Assembly (NCBI GenBank): GCA_020633235.1
Contig: JACKEA010000003.1
Location: 372,001-436,000 of the forward strand
Length of the DNA: 64,000 nt
Direction: 5' to 3'
DNA from: Polyangiaceae bacterium
Lineage (GTDB): Bacteria; Myxococcota_A; Polyangia; Polyangiales; Polyangiaceae
In this document: in pieces, positions 26,401 through 33,868 of the stretch
Layout: every line of letters starts with the position of its first letter
Position numbering within the stretch: position 1 is the first letter of the stretch
Position numbers and translations under genes: made by a program
The notes under the pieces: model-generated
Seen by the model: the letters and a program-made list of their open reading frames with translations, nothing else
What the model was told of the DNA's origin: nothing
Databases searched by the model: none

Positions 26401-26661
26401 TCCGCCCACGATCTCGCAGTGCTGTGCTTTGTCGCACGCCGTCAGGGAGCAAGGATCGGCGTCCGTCGGTCCGCCGTCGCCGCCGTCCGGCAAGATGATC
26501 CCGCCGCCGGTACCGCTGGTCCCGCTGGTGCCGGAGTCTGCGGCGCCTCCCCCCGCGCCGCCCGTTCCCGGCGTTGCCACTTGCGGATCGCCGCCACAAC
26601 CGTTGGCGATCACGATGCACAAACCTACGCCGGCGAGCCCCAGAGCAACCGATAGCCGCAT
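23464..26661 (-). CDS. Large FG-GAP/VCBS and CARDB lipoprotein
   Basis: 1065 residues from ATG 26661 (MRLSVALGLAGVGLCIVIAN, then GC), whose hydrophobic stretch and Cys form a lipobox; an earlier ATG at 26721 gives a poorer signal. A Gly/Thr linker is followed by Cys-rich repeats (HCEIVGGAATC, KCVVVDGGAYC, YCDGTVCKDDTC). The centre has multiple FG-GAP/VCBS blades with Ca-binding loops (NLDDDNGDGLIDERDFPEI, DLDYDGVPEI, DFDGDGFPEVG, DFNGDGAAEV, DVDNDGNAEI). Two CARDB-type domains lie at the C-terminus (PDLEVQAI..., PDLRVEIG...). Probably a surface-exposed Ca-dependent beta-propeller adhesin or scaffold; partner unknown. It ends 22 bases before the hipB-like TTG. Confidence 0.85.
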   Translation of the reverse strand: MRLSVALGLAGVGLCIVIANGCGGDPQVATPGTGGAGGGAADSGTSGTSGTGGGIILPDGGDGGPTDADPCSLTACDKAQHCEIVGGAATCVPNDCGTLGCSATQKCVVVDGGAYCEDNGCKDDVDCPEAQYCDGTVCKDDTCTPGETQCQGQSLLECAQNGSGTATKYSCQSGSPYYTSTCKDPGNGDASCPCEDDWDCPAYTDCEAGRCEGTGVEPTCKLPPEPFANVLPQNEITWGGTFANPKATGSPFEDSTQVVMVPVVANLDDDNGDGLIDERDFPEIIFSTFCNHDFTSNGVLRAIHGGGPNKGKDYFASCGSTLWQEGDPLSVSCACGNATLDSTASIAVGDLDYDGVPEIVGITESDGIAIYDNTGQLISTSPNYSLGGANPGPSLANLDNDGFAEIVVGRNVFTLEKDTNGKLQVLDRFQGSSANGTNGQGPVSCVANLVGDSRQEIVAGNVLYKYPVAPAGVKKRADCSGSETGEAKDWCDGKLTLVWNAQTVNGSGNVPSVEGFCAVADILGADQTKAPGPNNPLDGVAEVITISNGRLMVFNGQDGTQRINMNLNAGNNGGPPNVDDFDGDGFPEVGSAFAAAYVMMDLQATATECPVWTGVNDSNTNKPRTPPSASCTQDSDCGDTSKFACNESTSACVCLQNGWRRLTEDDSSRVTGSSVFDFNGDGAAEVIYNDECYFRVYDGLDGSVYFQEPSESRTRIEYPVVADVDNDGNAEIVFATTTESGFCSANQDSQYNAGVEVWGDKSDLWVSARRMWNQHAYHVTNVTESGAIPKFEPESWKPYNGRLYNTYRSNPRSFGVAPDLEVQAIQVSSPDAVCGQLSNKLEISVQIANIGDLRVGPGIVVSFHGTWNNPALSEPLNAPGSVPLTVTLTNSLEPGDVILLTASYDAANNSPGVLPDKIKVIVDDGDQARECNETNNELEKDVVASGQEPDLRVEIGKPTGCPPGPQPKVPTTVYNDGSAPAQNVLVRYYAGDPSAGGKPIHDETIAGPIAPSTNVTLNPTMTSFPQGLSVLIWAVVDPLNQIPECNDGNNKDAADEKITCGQVPQ

Positions 26662-26677
26662 CTTCCAATCATAGCTT

Positions 26678-26694
26678 TTGTTGGTCCGCCGCGG
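26678..26694 (+). repeat. Dispersed GC-rich element, copy 3
   Basis: TTGTTGGTCCGCCGCGG, identical over 17 bases to the copy inside ligD at 48067-48083, and one base different from the 43637 family core. Located immediately upstream of the large lipoprotein start codon. Confidence 0.65.
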
Positions 26695-26780
26695 CCACGC
26701 CCCGGTCCGCTCGTCCGACAAACGTCACGTGCCGCCCCTGCACGTCTCCGACGCGGCGCCCACCGAATCGTCACATTCTC

Positions 26781-26820
26781 GCGTTCGCGTTCGCGTTCGC
26801 GTTCGCGTTCGCGTTCGCGT
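26781..26820. repeat. Microsatellite (GCGTTC) about 6.7 copies
   Basis: Perfect tandem hexamer, 40 bp, in the divergent promoter region 120 bp upstream of the large lipoprotein start and 135 bp upstream of the HipH-like gene. As a hexamer it would not shift a reading frame, but a change in copy number would change promoter spacing. Confidence 0.95.
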
Positions 26821-26867
26821 CCCGCCCCGCTCGATGCTCGGTCCAGCCCCGACGAAGTCACATTTTT

Positions 26868-26946
26868 ACTATGCTAATAGTGCGACACATTCGCCACCAA
26901 TAGCCATATTTTCGCAGATTATGCGCTTAATTTTCTATGCTATTTT
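26868..26946 (+). promoter_or_regulatory. AT-rich operator/promoter of the HipH-like gene
   Basis: A perfect palindrome ACTAT-GCTA-ATAGT at 26868-26881 and a related CTATGCTA at 26935-26942, which also supplies a -10-like TATGCT 13 bases upstream of the ATG at 26955. The shared CTATGCTA word, about one in 95 AT-rich bases of an otherwise GC-rich genome, suggests a binding site, possibly for the gene product's own N-terminal HTH domain (inference). No ribosome site precedes the ATG, so the mRNA may be nearly leaderless. Confidence 0.45.
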
Positions 26947-26954
26947 GATCCAAC

Positions 26955-28310
26955 ATGCCGCGCAACGCGAAGCTGGATCGAGACCTGATTTGGGCGCAGA
27001 TGCGCCAGTCCCTGCTTCGTGGTCCGACGTCAGCGGCAGTGCTGGCGCGCACGTCGAGGATTTCGCAATCGAGCGTCTCACGGGTGATCGCGGAGCGTGG
27101 CGAGTTGGTGCGGATCGGCCGAAGGCGCAACGCACGCTACGCACTTCGCCGCCACGCAGTGGACGTGACTCAACCGCTACCGATCTACGCAATCGGAGAA
27201 GACGGAACAGCACGGCAATTGGCACTCCTGCATCTGATCTATCCGCAGGCCTGCTACTTCGAAGCACTGGACACCGACGTACCGGCAGCGGTTTTCGGAG
27301 ACTTGCCCTATTTCCTTCACGACCTTCGTCCTTCGGGGTTCTTGGGGCGACTCGTACCAGAGCAGCATCCGGAGCTCCGCTTGCCGCCCGACGTGCGCCA
27401 CTGGTCGGCCGAACAGACCCTCGGCTACCTCTCGAAGTACGGCTGGGACGTGCCGGGCAACATCATCGTGGGGGACGGCGCGTTGACGCTCTACAATCGG
27501 CGTTCCCCAGCGACCCACGCCGTCGAGCTCGGCAAACGGCGTCGGCGCTATCCGACCTTCGCTGATGACGTGCTGGGCGCTACTCCACCAGGCTCGTCGG
27601 CGGGTGGAGAGCAGCCAAAGTTCCTTGTAACGCTGCTCCCGGAGCGGACGGCTGCGCTGGTGAAATTCTCACCGGTCACGGACAACGTGGTAGGCCGCCG
27701 CTACGCCGACCTGCTGGTCGCCGAGCACGTCGCGCACGAGACGCTTCGGCACGCGGGTCACGCAGCGGCACGGTCGGAAGTGCTGGAAGCAGGAGGGCGC
27801 TTGTTTCTCGAAGTTCTCCGCTTCGATCGAACTGCCCATGGTGGACGCCGAGGCCTTCTCTCGCTCGAGGCATTGGATGCGGAGTTCGTAGGCAAAGGAA
27901 CGACCTGGAGCGAGATCGCGCGAGCGCTTTGGGAGCAAGGGCACCTCGACGAGGGCGCCCTCTACGAAATCGAGTGGAGAGAGCAGTTTGGTCGCTGGAT
28001 CGGCAACACGGACATGCACCCCGGCAATCTCTCCCTATTCACGGAAAGGCTACGCCCCGTGGGACTTGCTCCGGTCTACGACATGGTTCCGATGCACTAT
28101 GTCCCTCGACAAGGAAATGTCCTCACCCAACCGCTGAGCTTCACTCGGCCGCTGCCGCCTCTGGTCGAAGCCTGGCTGGACGCAGGACGCGTCGCACTCG
28201 AGTTCTGGAATGCACTGGCGCGACACCCGCGTGGCTCCGATGTGTTTCGGAGCGTTGCCCGCGAGAACGCGGTTGCCGTCGCAAAGACGCTCGAGAGCGC
28301 GACGCGCTAG
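26955..28310 (+). CDS. HipH/YjjJ-type HipA-family kinase with N-terminal winged helix
   Basis: 451 residues, close in length to E. coli YjjJ (HipH). The N-terminal 70 residues look like a winged helix (LLRGPTSAAVLARTSRISQS then SVSRVI), followed by the HipA-like kinase: GSSAGGEQPKFLV loop, ALVKFSP lysine motif, WIGNTDMHPGNLSL catalytic loop and VYDMVPM metal motif. In this subfamily the DNA-binding domain and kinase share one chain, so no separate HipB partner is expected; E. coli HipH is reported to be toxic when overproduced. It is divergent from the large lipoprotein gene and unrelated in sequence to the HipA at 22022 beyond the fold. All catalytic residues appear intact. Confidence 0.87.
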   Translation: MPRNAKLDRDLIWAQMRQSLLRGPTSAAVLARTSRISQSSVSRVIAERGELVRIGRRRNARYALRRHAVDVTQPLPIYAIGEDGTARQLALLHLIYPQACYFEALDTDVPAAVFGDLPYFLHDLRPSGFLGRLVPEQHPELRLPPDVRHWSAEQTLGYLSKYGWDVPGNIIVGDGALTLYNRRSPATHAVELGKRRRRYPTFADDVLGATPPGSSAGGEQPKFLVTLLPERTAALVKFSPVTDNVVGRRYADLLVAEHVAHETLRHAGHAAARSEVLEAGGRLFLEVLRFDRTAHGGRRGLLSLEALDAEFVGKGTTWSEIARALWEQGHLDEGALYEIEWREQFGRWIGNTDMHPGNLSLFTERLRPVGLAPVYDMVPMHYVPRQGNVLTQPLSFTRPLPPLVEAWLDAGRVALEFWNALARHPRGSDVFRSVARENAVAVAKTLESATR

Positions 28311-28360
28311 CGACGGGCGCGACGGGGCTCGCGCCGGGCCAACATCCCCCGAAAAACCCT

Positions 28361-29497
28361 TCAGTCGCTGCCGTACACGCGCTTCTGGGTCTTGTAGTTC
28401 CAGACCGAGAGCCAGGTGGGGCCGCCCACGGCCACCAGCGGCTCCTTGGGAGCGATGGCCACGGCGCGGTTCTTCGTGATCTGCTCGACCCAATCCTCGC
28501 CGTCTCCGGGGGCCTTGCTCAGGGGGAGCTCTTGCTCCATCAGCTGCTTGCCGTCGGCGTCCACCACGCGCAGAGCGAAGTGGCGCTTCTTGTCGCTGCG
28601 CTCGAGACGCAGGATGGCGATGGCGGTGTTGCTGGTGGCGACGTCGTAGGCGCTCGGCAGCGTGAGGCTTCGCACCACCTGGCCCTTGCCGCCGGCAATG
28701 CCGAGCAGCTCGAACGTGCCGCCCTCCCGTGCGACCCACACCTGGTCGATGCGGCGGGTGGTGAGCAGCCGCCACACCCCCGGCCCCTCCGGCAAGGAGA
28801 CGTTCTCTGCCCGGCCGCCGGGGAAGAAGCGGCGAAGCCCCTTCTTCGTGGTGTACAGGAAGGAGCCGTCCTTCAGCGCGGTGAAGGCCTTCAGGTCGAA
28901 GTCTTTCAGCTCGATGAAATCGAGAGTGTTCAGCTTGCCGTCATCCTCGATTTCGTAGCCGTACAGCGTGGGGTCGAACCCATGCAGCACCCACATCCTG
29001 CGCTCCTTTCGCAAGTCCGGAAACAGCACGGACTCGGGGAACAGCGGGATGCGACTGGTGCGGGTGACCTCGTTCTTGCGGGGCGCCAGCGTGGTCACGT
29101 CGTCCTTGCTGGCGGCGAGCACGCTACCGTCCGCGAGGCCGATCACCCGTCGCGGTTCCAGCTCGGGTACCTTGGCGATCTCCTTCCAGCTCTTGGTGTC
29201 GCGCACCACCAGAGCGTCGCTGGTGAGCACCGCCAAGCGGCCGTGAACGAAGGCGACACGCTCGGCGGGAACTCGCCGCGCGTTGAGCTCGAGCTTGTCG
29301 CTGCGGAGCTCGGAGAGCACCTTGCGAGCCGCACCTCCATCGAGCGCGCCGGCATCGATGCGAGCAAGGGGAGACACCTCGGCGCTGGCGCTGGGGCGGG
29401 CCAGGAGATCGTCCTTGTCCGGACGCTTGGGCTCGTCGTCGCAAGCGAGGACGGCGAAAGAAAGGAGCACGGGGAGCAAGGCGCGAGCGCTGGCCAC
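28361..29497 (-). CDS. Lipoprotein with beta-propeller-like C-terminal region
   Basis: 378 residues. A signal peptide ends in a lipobox (MASARALLPVLLSFAVLAC, Cys 19). The mature part opens with a charged linker, then a region with repeated short beta-strand motifs (RLAVLTSDALVVRDTKSWKE, VIGLADGSVLAASKDDVTTL, FTALKDGSFLYTTKKGL), ending WLSVWNYKTQKRVYGSD, which resembles WD40-like or quinoprotein propellers without clear family motifs. No close family recognised. Divergent from the small lipoprotein gene at 29590. Confidence 0.75.
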   Translation of the reverse strand: MASARALLPVLLSFAVLACDDEPKRPDKDDLLARPSASAEVSPLARIDAGALDGGAARKVLSELRSDKLELNARRVPAERVAFVHGRLAVLTSDALVVRDTKSWKEIAKVPELEPRRVIGLADGSVLAASKDDVTTLAPRKNEVTRTSRIPLFPESVLFPDLRKERRMWVLHGFDPTLYGYEIEDDGKLNTLDFIELKDFDLKAFTALKDGSFLYTTKKGLRRFFPGGRAENVSLPEGPGVWRLLTTRRIDQVWVAREGGTFELLGIAGGKGQVVRSLTLPSAYDVATSNTAIAILRLERSDKKRHFALRVVDADGKQLMEQELPLSKAPGDGEDWVEQITKNRAVAIAPKEPLVAVGGPTWLSVWNYKTQKRVYGSD

Positions 29498-29589
29498 GGT
29501 GAAGCGAGCCTACGCACGAGATCGGCGATGTCCAGGCGAAGCCGCGCGAAAGGCGTGACACTCCTCGTATCTCGGTGTACTTGCGGCGC

Positions 29590-30006
29590 ATGCGGGCGGT
29601 CGTGGCGCTCCTCTTCTCCCTGAGTATCGTGGGCTGCGGCCGCATCGAGCGGACGAGCGAGTGCCGTTCCTTCGCCAAGACCGTCAATGCGGAGCTGGAC
29701 GAGCTGGCGCCCCTCGTGGACGCGGGCACGGACGGCGGCAAGAACGACGCCGATCTCGCCAAGCGCTACGCCGCCCTGGCGGAGAAGATCCGCGGCTTCA
29801 AGTTCTCGGAGCCCGCCGCGGACAAGACCAAGACGGAGTACGCGGATCTGATGCAGGACACCTCGAAGGCCCTCGAGGCTCGGGCGCACGCAGAAAAGGC
29901 CGGCGACCGCACCGCGGTGCTGCGCACGCGAACGACGTTCGCGCAGATCCAACGGCGTGAGAAGATGCTGGTGGCGCGGCTCGATTCCCAGTGCGAGTCG
30001 CCCTGA
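29590..30006 (+). CDS. Small lipoprotein, helical
   Basis: 138 residues from ATG 29590 (MRAVVALLFSLSIVGC, lipobox Cys 16). The mature part is helical and charged, beginning with ERTSECRSFAKTVNAELDEL and ending in a Cys-containing DSQCESP. Its Cys near the start and Cys near the end, around a helical hairpin, is the pattern of the two small lipoproteins at 45975 and 46250, though sequence similarity is weak. It ends one base before the convergent SUMF1-like gene. Function unknown. Confidence 0.7.
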   Translation: MRAVVALLFSLSIVGCGRIERTSECRSFAKTVNAELDELAPLVDAGTDGGKNDADLAKRYAALAEKIRGFKFSEPAADKTKTEYADLMQDTSKALEARAHAEKAGDRTAVLRTRTTFAQIQRREKMLVARLDSQCESP

Positions 30007-30007
30007 G

Positions 30008-31186
30008 CTACTTCTTCTTTTTCTTCTTCTTCTTGGGCTTCGGAACGCGGCGCTCTTTGGGGCCCACGCTGACGCGCCCCCAGACGTAGGCCACCAGACG
30101 CCGAAAGCTTCCGAGGTCGTCACCACCGAACAGCCAGATGTCCCGCGCGTCCGTGTCCGTGTGGAGCATCGGCGCCCAGTGACCGCTCGAAACCCAGGCG
30201 AGGACCTTGGGGTGATCGAGCACCATGCGCACGACGACCACGCCGCAAGCGGGGCTTTCGCCGAGGCCGGAGCAGCCCCCGAACAGCCGCAGCTCCTCGT
30301 TGCCGATGGGACGCCAGATCCAAGCGCGCTCGGCACGAAACGGCTGCTGCTTGAGATCGGCTTCCGCCTCCTCGGGAAGCGCCGCCGCCACTTGCTTCAC
30401 CAGCGCCTTGTCCCAGGTCGCGAGGGCCGAAAGCTGCTTGCCCTTCACGACGTCGAGCACCACCTCCGCTTCGTTCTTGTCGCCCGCACAGCAACGGAAA
30501 CCGATGGTGCCGTTCTTGGTGGAGGGCGGGCGCCCCATGGCGTTGGCGCAGCGGCCCACCAACTCCCCCGCGGGGGCGTTGCCTCCCCGCAGCGTGGCCA
30601 AGTCCCCCTCCACTCCGCGTCCCCAGTTGCTGCTGGTCCACTCCCAGATGCCACCGTGCATGTCGGACACGCCGAACTCGCTCTCGCAGCCCACGGCCAG
30701 GCCGCTGGGGCGGAGCTTGGGCGGCGCGCCGGTCTTGCAGCGATCGGGACGATAGGTGTTGCCGTACTCGTACGCGAAGTTGCTCGGCCCCTTGCACGCC
30801 CGCTCCCATTCGAGCTCGCTGCACAAGCGCTTGCCGCTTTCGGCGCATAGTCCCGCTGCTTGATCCCGCGTGACGCCGGAGTGCGGGATGGCGCCCTCTT
30901 CGTTCGGGAACGGAAATTCGTCGATGTAGAAGCCGTGCAGGATGACCTGCTCGCCCGGCATTTCCTCGTCCGCGATACGCGGCAAGCGATCCGGCGGTGT
31001 TCCGGCCACCAGCGCGCCCTTCGGGATCCACACCATGCCCTTTTTGGGTGGGGGCGGCGGTGCCGGCGGGCCGAGGGAGGCGCTCGGAGCGGCCGACGCT
31101 GGCGGCGCCGTACCCGCAGACTTTTTCTCGTCGCGACAGCCGACCGCCGCGAGCAAGAGCACGATGAGCGTGGCTCGACGCCTCAC
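30008..31186 (-). CDS. SUMF1/formylglycine-generating-enzyme-like lipoprotein with poly-Lys tail
   Basis: 392 residues. Lipobox LLLAAVGC (Cys 17), Pro/Ala linker, then an FGE-sulfatase (SUMF1) domain at about 50-230: GMVWIPKGALVAG, HGFYIDEFPF, GKRLCSELEWERACKGP, MHGGIWEWTSS, LRGGNAP, GFRCCAG. The paired redox Cys of true formylglycine-generating enzymes is not recognisable, so a binding rather than enzymatic role is likely. A second C-terminal domain follows, ending in KPKKKKKKKK. It is the last gene of a four-gene operon and overlaps the regulator gene upstream by four bases. Confidence 0.82.
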   Translation of the reverse strand: MRRRATLIVLLLAAVGCRDEKKSAGTAPPASAAPSASLGPPAPPPPPKKGMVWIPKGALVAGTPPDRLPRIADEEMPGEQVILHGFYIDEFPFPNEEGAIPHSGVTRDQAAGLCAESGKRLCSELEWERACKGPSNFAYEYGNTYRPDRCKTGAPPKLRPSGLAVGCESEFGVSDMHGGIWEWTSSNWGRGVEGDLATLRGGNAPAGELVGRCANAMGRPPSTKNGTIGFRCCAGDKNEAEVVLDVVKGKQLSALATWDKALVKQVAAALPEEAEADLKQQPFRAERAWIWRPIGNEELRLFGGCSGLGESPACGVVVVRMVLDHPKVLAWVSSGHWAPMLHTDTDARDIWLFGGDDLGSFRRLVAYVWGRVSVGPKERRVPKPKKKKKKKK

Positions 31187-32613
31187 GGTTCGATTCGTTC
31201 GTCCTTCTCCCGGAGCCCGAGCTCCTTCATCTTGAGCTGCAGGCCCTTGCGCGAGATCTTCAGCAGACGCGCCGCGTGGGTCACGTTGCCACCCGTCTGC
31301 TCGAGCGCCTTGTGAATCAGCTGGCGCTCCAGGCGGCTCATGGCGGCCTTCACCTGCTCCTTCAAGCCATCCGCTCCGGGGGCGGCGGCGTCTTCGGTCT
31401 CGGGCTCGCTGTCGTCCACCGGCAGCTTGGTCACCTCGGTGCCGCGCACGTCGGGTGGCAGGTCGGAGGCGACGATGGTGCCGCCGTCGCAGAATAGAAC
31501 GGCGCGTTCCACCACGTTCTCGAGCTCGCGAATGTTCCCCGGCCAGGGATAGGTCTCCAGGGTCTTGGCCGTCTCCTCGTCGAAACGCTCCACCTTCTTC
31601 TTCAATCGCGCGTTGAACTTCTCCACGAAGTGCTGAGCGAGAAGCTGAATGTCCTCCTCCCGCTCTCGCAGGGACGGCAATCGGATCGGCACCACGTTCA
31701 AGCGGTAATAGAGGTCCTCGCGAAACGCTCCGCTCGCGATCTCCTTCTTGAGGTCGCTGTTGGTGGCCGCCACCAGCCGCACGTCCACGCGAATGGTCTT
31801 GATGCCCCCCACTCGCTCGAACTCGCTCTCCTGGAGCGCGCGCAGGAGCTTCACCTGCATCTCCACGGGGATGGAGCCGATCTCGTCCAAGAACAGCGTG
31901 CCGCCGCTGGCCAGCTCGAAGCGCCCGGGCTTGGAGCCGACGGCGCCAGTGAAGGCGCCCCGCTCGTAACCGAACAGCTCGCTCTCCATCAGGTCCCGGG
32001 GAATGGCCGCGCAGTTCACCTTGATGAAAGGCTTGTCCCGGCGCGAAGAGTTCTCGTGCAGCGCCCGCGCGACGAGCTCCTTGCCGGTACCACTCTCTCC
32101 GGTGATCAGAACCGTGGTGGGCGTGTCCGCGACGCGGCCGATGATGTCGTAGATGGCTCGGATGCCCGGGCTCTGCCCGATGATGCCGTAGCGGGCTCCG
32201 CCGCTGTCCACCGGCCGCGTCGCTTCGGCGGACGACAGGTCGCGAGAGCGGAGCGCCTTCCTCACGATGGCGCGGACCTCCGCTTGATCGAACGGCTTCG
32301 TGATGTAGTCGAAGGCGCCGGTCTTCAGGGCCTCCACGGCGTTGTCCACCGTACCGTGGGCCGTGATCATCACCACCGGCAGGGAATCGTCGATCTCCAT
32401 CGCTCGACGAAGCAGCTCCATGCCGTCCACTTTCGGCATGCGCAGGTCCGTGATCACGAGATCGATGTGGTTGTCCCGCAATAGATCGAGCCCGCGCTGG
32501 CCGTCTTCGGCCATGTGCACGTCGTAGCCGTCGCGCTCGAGCTGAGCGGACAGCACACGGCGGAGGTTGGGCTCGTCATCCACGACCAGAATCTGTTTGC
32601 GTTCGGGGAGCAT
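31183..32613 (-). CDS. NtrC-family sigma-54 response regulator
   Basis: 476 residues from ATG 32613. Receiver domain (acidic pair DD 12-13, phospho-acceptor Asp 56 in VITDLRMPK, TAHGT and Lys in ITKPFD), sigma-54 AAA+ domain with GESGTGKE Walker A, ERGAFTGAV contact loop, GGTLFLDEIG Walker B and DLYYRLNV, and a C-terminal Fis-type HTH (NVTHAARLLKISRKGLQLKM). All residues for phospho-activated sigma-54 transcription are present. No histidine kinase is nearby, so it receives its signal from elsewhere. It starts four bases after the FG-GAP lipoprotein gene and overlaps the SUMF1-like gene, so it is made from the same mRNA as envelope proteins. Confidence 0.93.
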   Translation of the reverse strand: MLPERKQILVVDDEPNLRRVLSAQLERDGYDVHMAEDGQRGLDLLRDNHIDLVITDLRMPKVDGMELLRRAMEIDDSLPVVMITAHGTVDNAVEALKTGAFDYITKPFDQAEVRAIVRKALRSRDLSSAEATRPVDSGGARYGIIGQSPGIRAIYDIIGRVADTPTTVLITGESGTGKELVARALHENSSRRDKPFIKVNCAAIPRDLMESELFGYERGAFTGAVGSKPGRFELASGGTLFLDEIGSIPVEMQVKLLRALQESEFERVGGIKTIRVDVRLVAATNSDLKKEIASGAFREDLYYRLNVVPIRLPSLREREEDIQLLAQHFVEKFNARLKKKVERFDEETAKTLETYPWPGNIRELENVVERAVLFCDGGTIVASDLPPDVRGTEVTKLPVDDSEPETEDAAAPGADGLKEQVKAAMSRLERQLIHKALEQTGGNVTHAARLLKISRKGLQLKMKELGLREKDERIEP

Positions 32614-32617
32614 GTCT

Positions 32618-33868
32618 TCACTTGCAGCGGCTGCCCCGCTTGGCGGCGGGCAGGAGCTTGGAACAGTAGAACACGGCGGCCTTACCGCCGCTGCCACCGG
32701 CGACCAACAAATCCCGATCCGCCTGGTGCGCCATCACCAAAGACGTGCCCAGACGGTCGGAAGACTCGGCAGAAGCGATGAAACGCGCCTCGGTGAGGCG
32801 CTCGGGGTACTGACCTTCCGCGTCGAAGGTGAGCACCGCTCCGCCGCTGCCCTCGCCGCGCACGGACATCCCCGGAGCGCCCACGAAGACCTCCCCGTCC
32901 CCGTCGCCATCGATGTCGCCCACGGCCAAGGCGGCGCCGAAGTCCGAACCGCCGCAGCCCTGGAGATCCGCCGTGCTTCGGCATGCGAGGGTCACCAGAT
33001 CCTGAACCGGAACGCAGCTGGACGGGTCCGTGAGCTGCGCGAGCACCGCACCGGAGATCACGTGCACCTGCTCGCCGTCGGCCACCACCAGATCCTCGCT
33101 GCCATCGCCGTCCACGCGTCCGGCAGCCAGGGTGCGACCGAACCCCACGGGCCCCGAGAGGCAGGCGCTGGCGGCGCCGGTGGCGTCGAACAACCACACG
33201 TGCGCCTGCTCCGGCGCCCCCACCGCGAAGCCACCCGCGCGCGCGGCGATCGCCGCGCCAAAGCTCGCGTCCGAAGTCGTGGGCGTGAGCTCCGCCGGCG
33301 TGAGGGAACCCGGCGCGTAGAACCACGCGTGCCCCGCCGCGCTGGCGATCAACGCCGGCAACGGGCTCGCGTCCGACGCGAGTCGCAGGTCGTCTTCGGC
33401 GGGATCGAAGCTGACGCCCGCCGGCAACGCCAGCGTGTATTCGAACGGCGTCGCCGCTTCCTCGTCGCAACGGACCAGGATGCCGGTCCCGGAGATGGAG
33501 CTCGGCGTGTATCCCGTCGCGAAGCAAGAGCTTCGCTGGCTGGCAGGGGCCTGCGCACCGGAGAGCCCGGCGATGCTCTTCGCCATGAAGCAGCCCTGGC
33601 CACAGTGCGCGGCGTCCAGCGAGTCCGTGGCCGGGGACTGGCCGTCGCCCAGGCTGAACAACGCTGCGCCGTTGGCGCCCCGCGCCGCGCCACCCACCAA
33701 CACGAGAACGCGACCTTCGGCGCTCACGGTGGCGAGGGACGCCCCGAAACCGTGCACGTTTCCCGGCGCGTTCAACAGCACGACGGGCGCGTCGTCCTGA
33801 ACGTCGTCGAAGCGCGACCAAGAGCAGCCCGACAGCAGCAGCGCGACGACCGCGATACGGCGATGCAT
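32618..33868 (-). CDS. FG-GAP repeat lipoprotein
   Basis: 416 residues from ATG 33868 (MHRRIAVVALLLSGC, lipobox Cys 15). The mature protein has beta-propeller FG-GAP blades with DGDG-type loops: AAGRVDGDGSEDLVVADGE, ALAVGDIDGDGDGEVFVGAP and others (ATVSAEGRVLVLVGGAARG, AAIAARAGGFAVGAPEQAHV). The start codon overlaps the last base of the TPR-PEGA stop codon, and the regulator gene begins four bases after its stop. A periplasmic or surface scaffold is likely. Ca binding is inferred from the loops. Confidence 0.82.
   Translation of the reverse strand: MHRRIAVVALLLSGCSWSRFDDVQDDAPVVLLNAPGNVHGFGASLATVSAEGRVLVLVGGAARGANGAALFSLGDGQSPATDSLDAAHCGQGCFMAKSIAGLSGAQAPASQRSSCFATGYTPSSISGTGILVRCDEEAATPFEYTLALPAGVSFDPAEDDLRLASDASPLPALIASAAGHAWFYAPGSLTPAELTPTTSDASFGAAIAARAGGFAVGAPEQAHVWLFDATGAASACLSGPVGFGRTLAAGRVDGDGSEDLVVADGEQVHVISGAVLAQLTDPSSCVPVQDLVTLACRSTADLQGCGGSDFGAALAVGDIDGDGDGEVFVGAPGMSVRGEGSGGAVLTFDAEGQYPERLTEARFIASAESSDRLGTSLVMAHQADRDLLVAGGSGGKAAVFYCSKLLPAAKRGSRCK

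Larger units (their letters stand above)
26662..26954. other. Divergent intergenic region with four distinct sequence features
   Basis: 293 bp between the large lipoprotein gene (minus) and the HipH-like gene (plus). From left to right: a copy of the dispersed GC-rich element, ordinary GC-rich DNA, a hexamer microsatellite, and about 95 bp that is strikingly AT-rich compared with everything around it. Both divergent promoters must be here. Confidence 0.7.

Noticed and set aside
23245..26655. Long plus-strand frame across the FG-GAP lipoprotein
   Set aside because: Arg/His/Val-rich with no domain, and antisense to a gene with signal peptide, Ca-binding loops and CARDB domains.
30008..31186. 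Catalytic formylglycine-generating enzyme
   Set aside because: The fold is present but the redox cysteine pair of active enzymes could not be placed, so only a SUMF1-like call is made.
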